Source: an uncultured Capnocytophaga sp. (GTDB taxonomy: Bacteria; Bacteroidota; Bacteroidia; Flavobacteriales; Flavobacteriaceae). From it: a DNA stretch of 5,990 bases. The DNA lies in contig CAJPPS010000092.1 in NCBI GenBank assembly GCA_905372595.1, positions 1 through 5,990 of the forward strand, in the 5' to 3' direction. The translations under genes were made by a program, and so were the position numbers. Shown here in pieces: positions 5,907 to 5,990 of this stretch (its first letter is position 1; the number at the start of each line of letters is the position of its first letter). The notes below the pieces were generated by a model that ran no database searches, was not told the DNA's origin, and was given only the letters and a program-made list of their open reading frames with translations.

Positions 5907-5990
5907 GATTCAGTAATTTTTTAATTATCAAGTATTCTAAGTTTATCCAAATAAATAGGAAAACAAAGGATTTTATTCAATTATTTTTCT

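Noticed and set aside
5376..5931. Minus-strand frames (5376-5633 and 5746-5931) opposite the prenyl synthase gene.
   Set aside because: Both are antisense to a certain gene; the second runs slightly past its end but has no supporting signal.
5907..5990. AT-rich end of the window, checked for a terminator or promoter, including CAAAGGAT near 5966.
   Set aside because: No stable hairpin is seen, and the CAAAGGAT sequence lacks the TA needed for a minus-strand TAnnTTTG element.

Overview
The window looks like ordinary chromosome from a low-GC member of the Bacteroidota, most likely a flavobacterium and possibly Capnocytophaga-like. Three things point there: the character of the RecA, pyrophosphatase and acyl-CoA carboxylase proteins, the absence of Shine-Dalgarno sites with A-rich leaders in their place, and exact matches to the Bacteroidota -7 promoter element TAnnTTTG in front of three genes. 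The genus is inferred from recalled family resemblance, not from a search.

Layout from left to right. Positions 16-1644 (+) encode the carboxyltransferase (beta) subunit of a biotin-dependent acyl-CoA carboxylase of the methylcrotonyl-CoA type. A 72-bp gap leads to a barstar-family RNase inhibitor (1717-2034, +). A strong 15-bp hairpin (2052-2085) separates it from recA (2119-3261, -), which converges on it. Upstream of recA on the same strand is the family I inorganic pyrophosphatase gene ppa (3304-3816, -). A 125-bp divergent promoter region follows. A hemerythrin-like/PAS protein (3942-4895, +) and a long-chain polyprenyl diphosphate synthase with a TTG start (4923-5906, +) then run rightward, 27 bp apart, probably as one transcript. 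Positions 5907-5990 are AT-rich and hold no feature I can support.

Most genes are housekeeping: acyl-CoA metabolism, recombination and repair, pyrophosphate removal, and the isoprenoid side chain for menaquinone. The accessory element is the barstar-like inhibitor, which has no RNase partner in view. I see no RNA gene, CRISPR array, insertion sequence or complete mobile element.

I did not find an obvious new multi-gene system. The points most worth a second look are a Pro-to-Gln change in the RecA P-loop, the orphan barstar with a short barnase-like reading frame just upstream, the shortened hemerythrin/PAS sensor with doubtful metal ligands next to a quinone side-chain enzyme, an A-tract in the ppa promoter spacer, and nested repeats in the recA leader.
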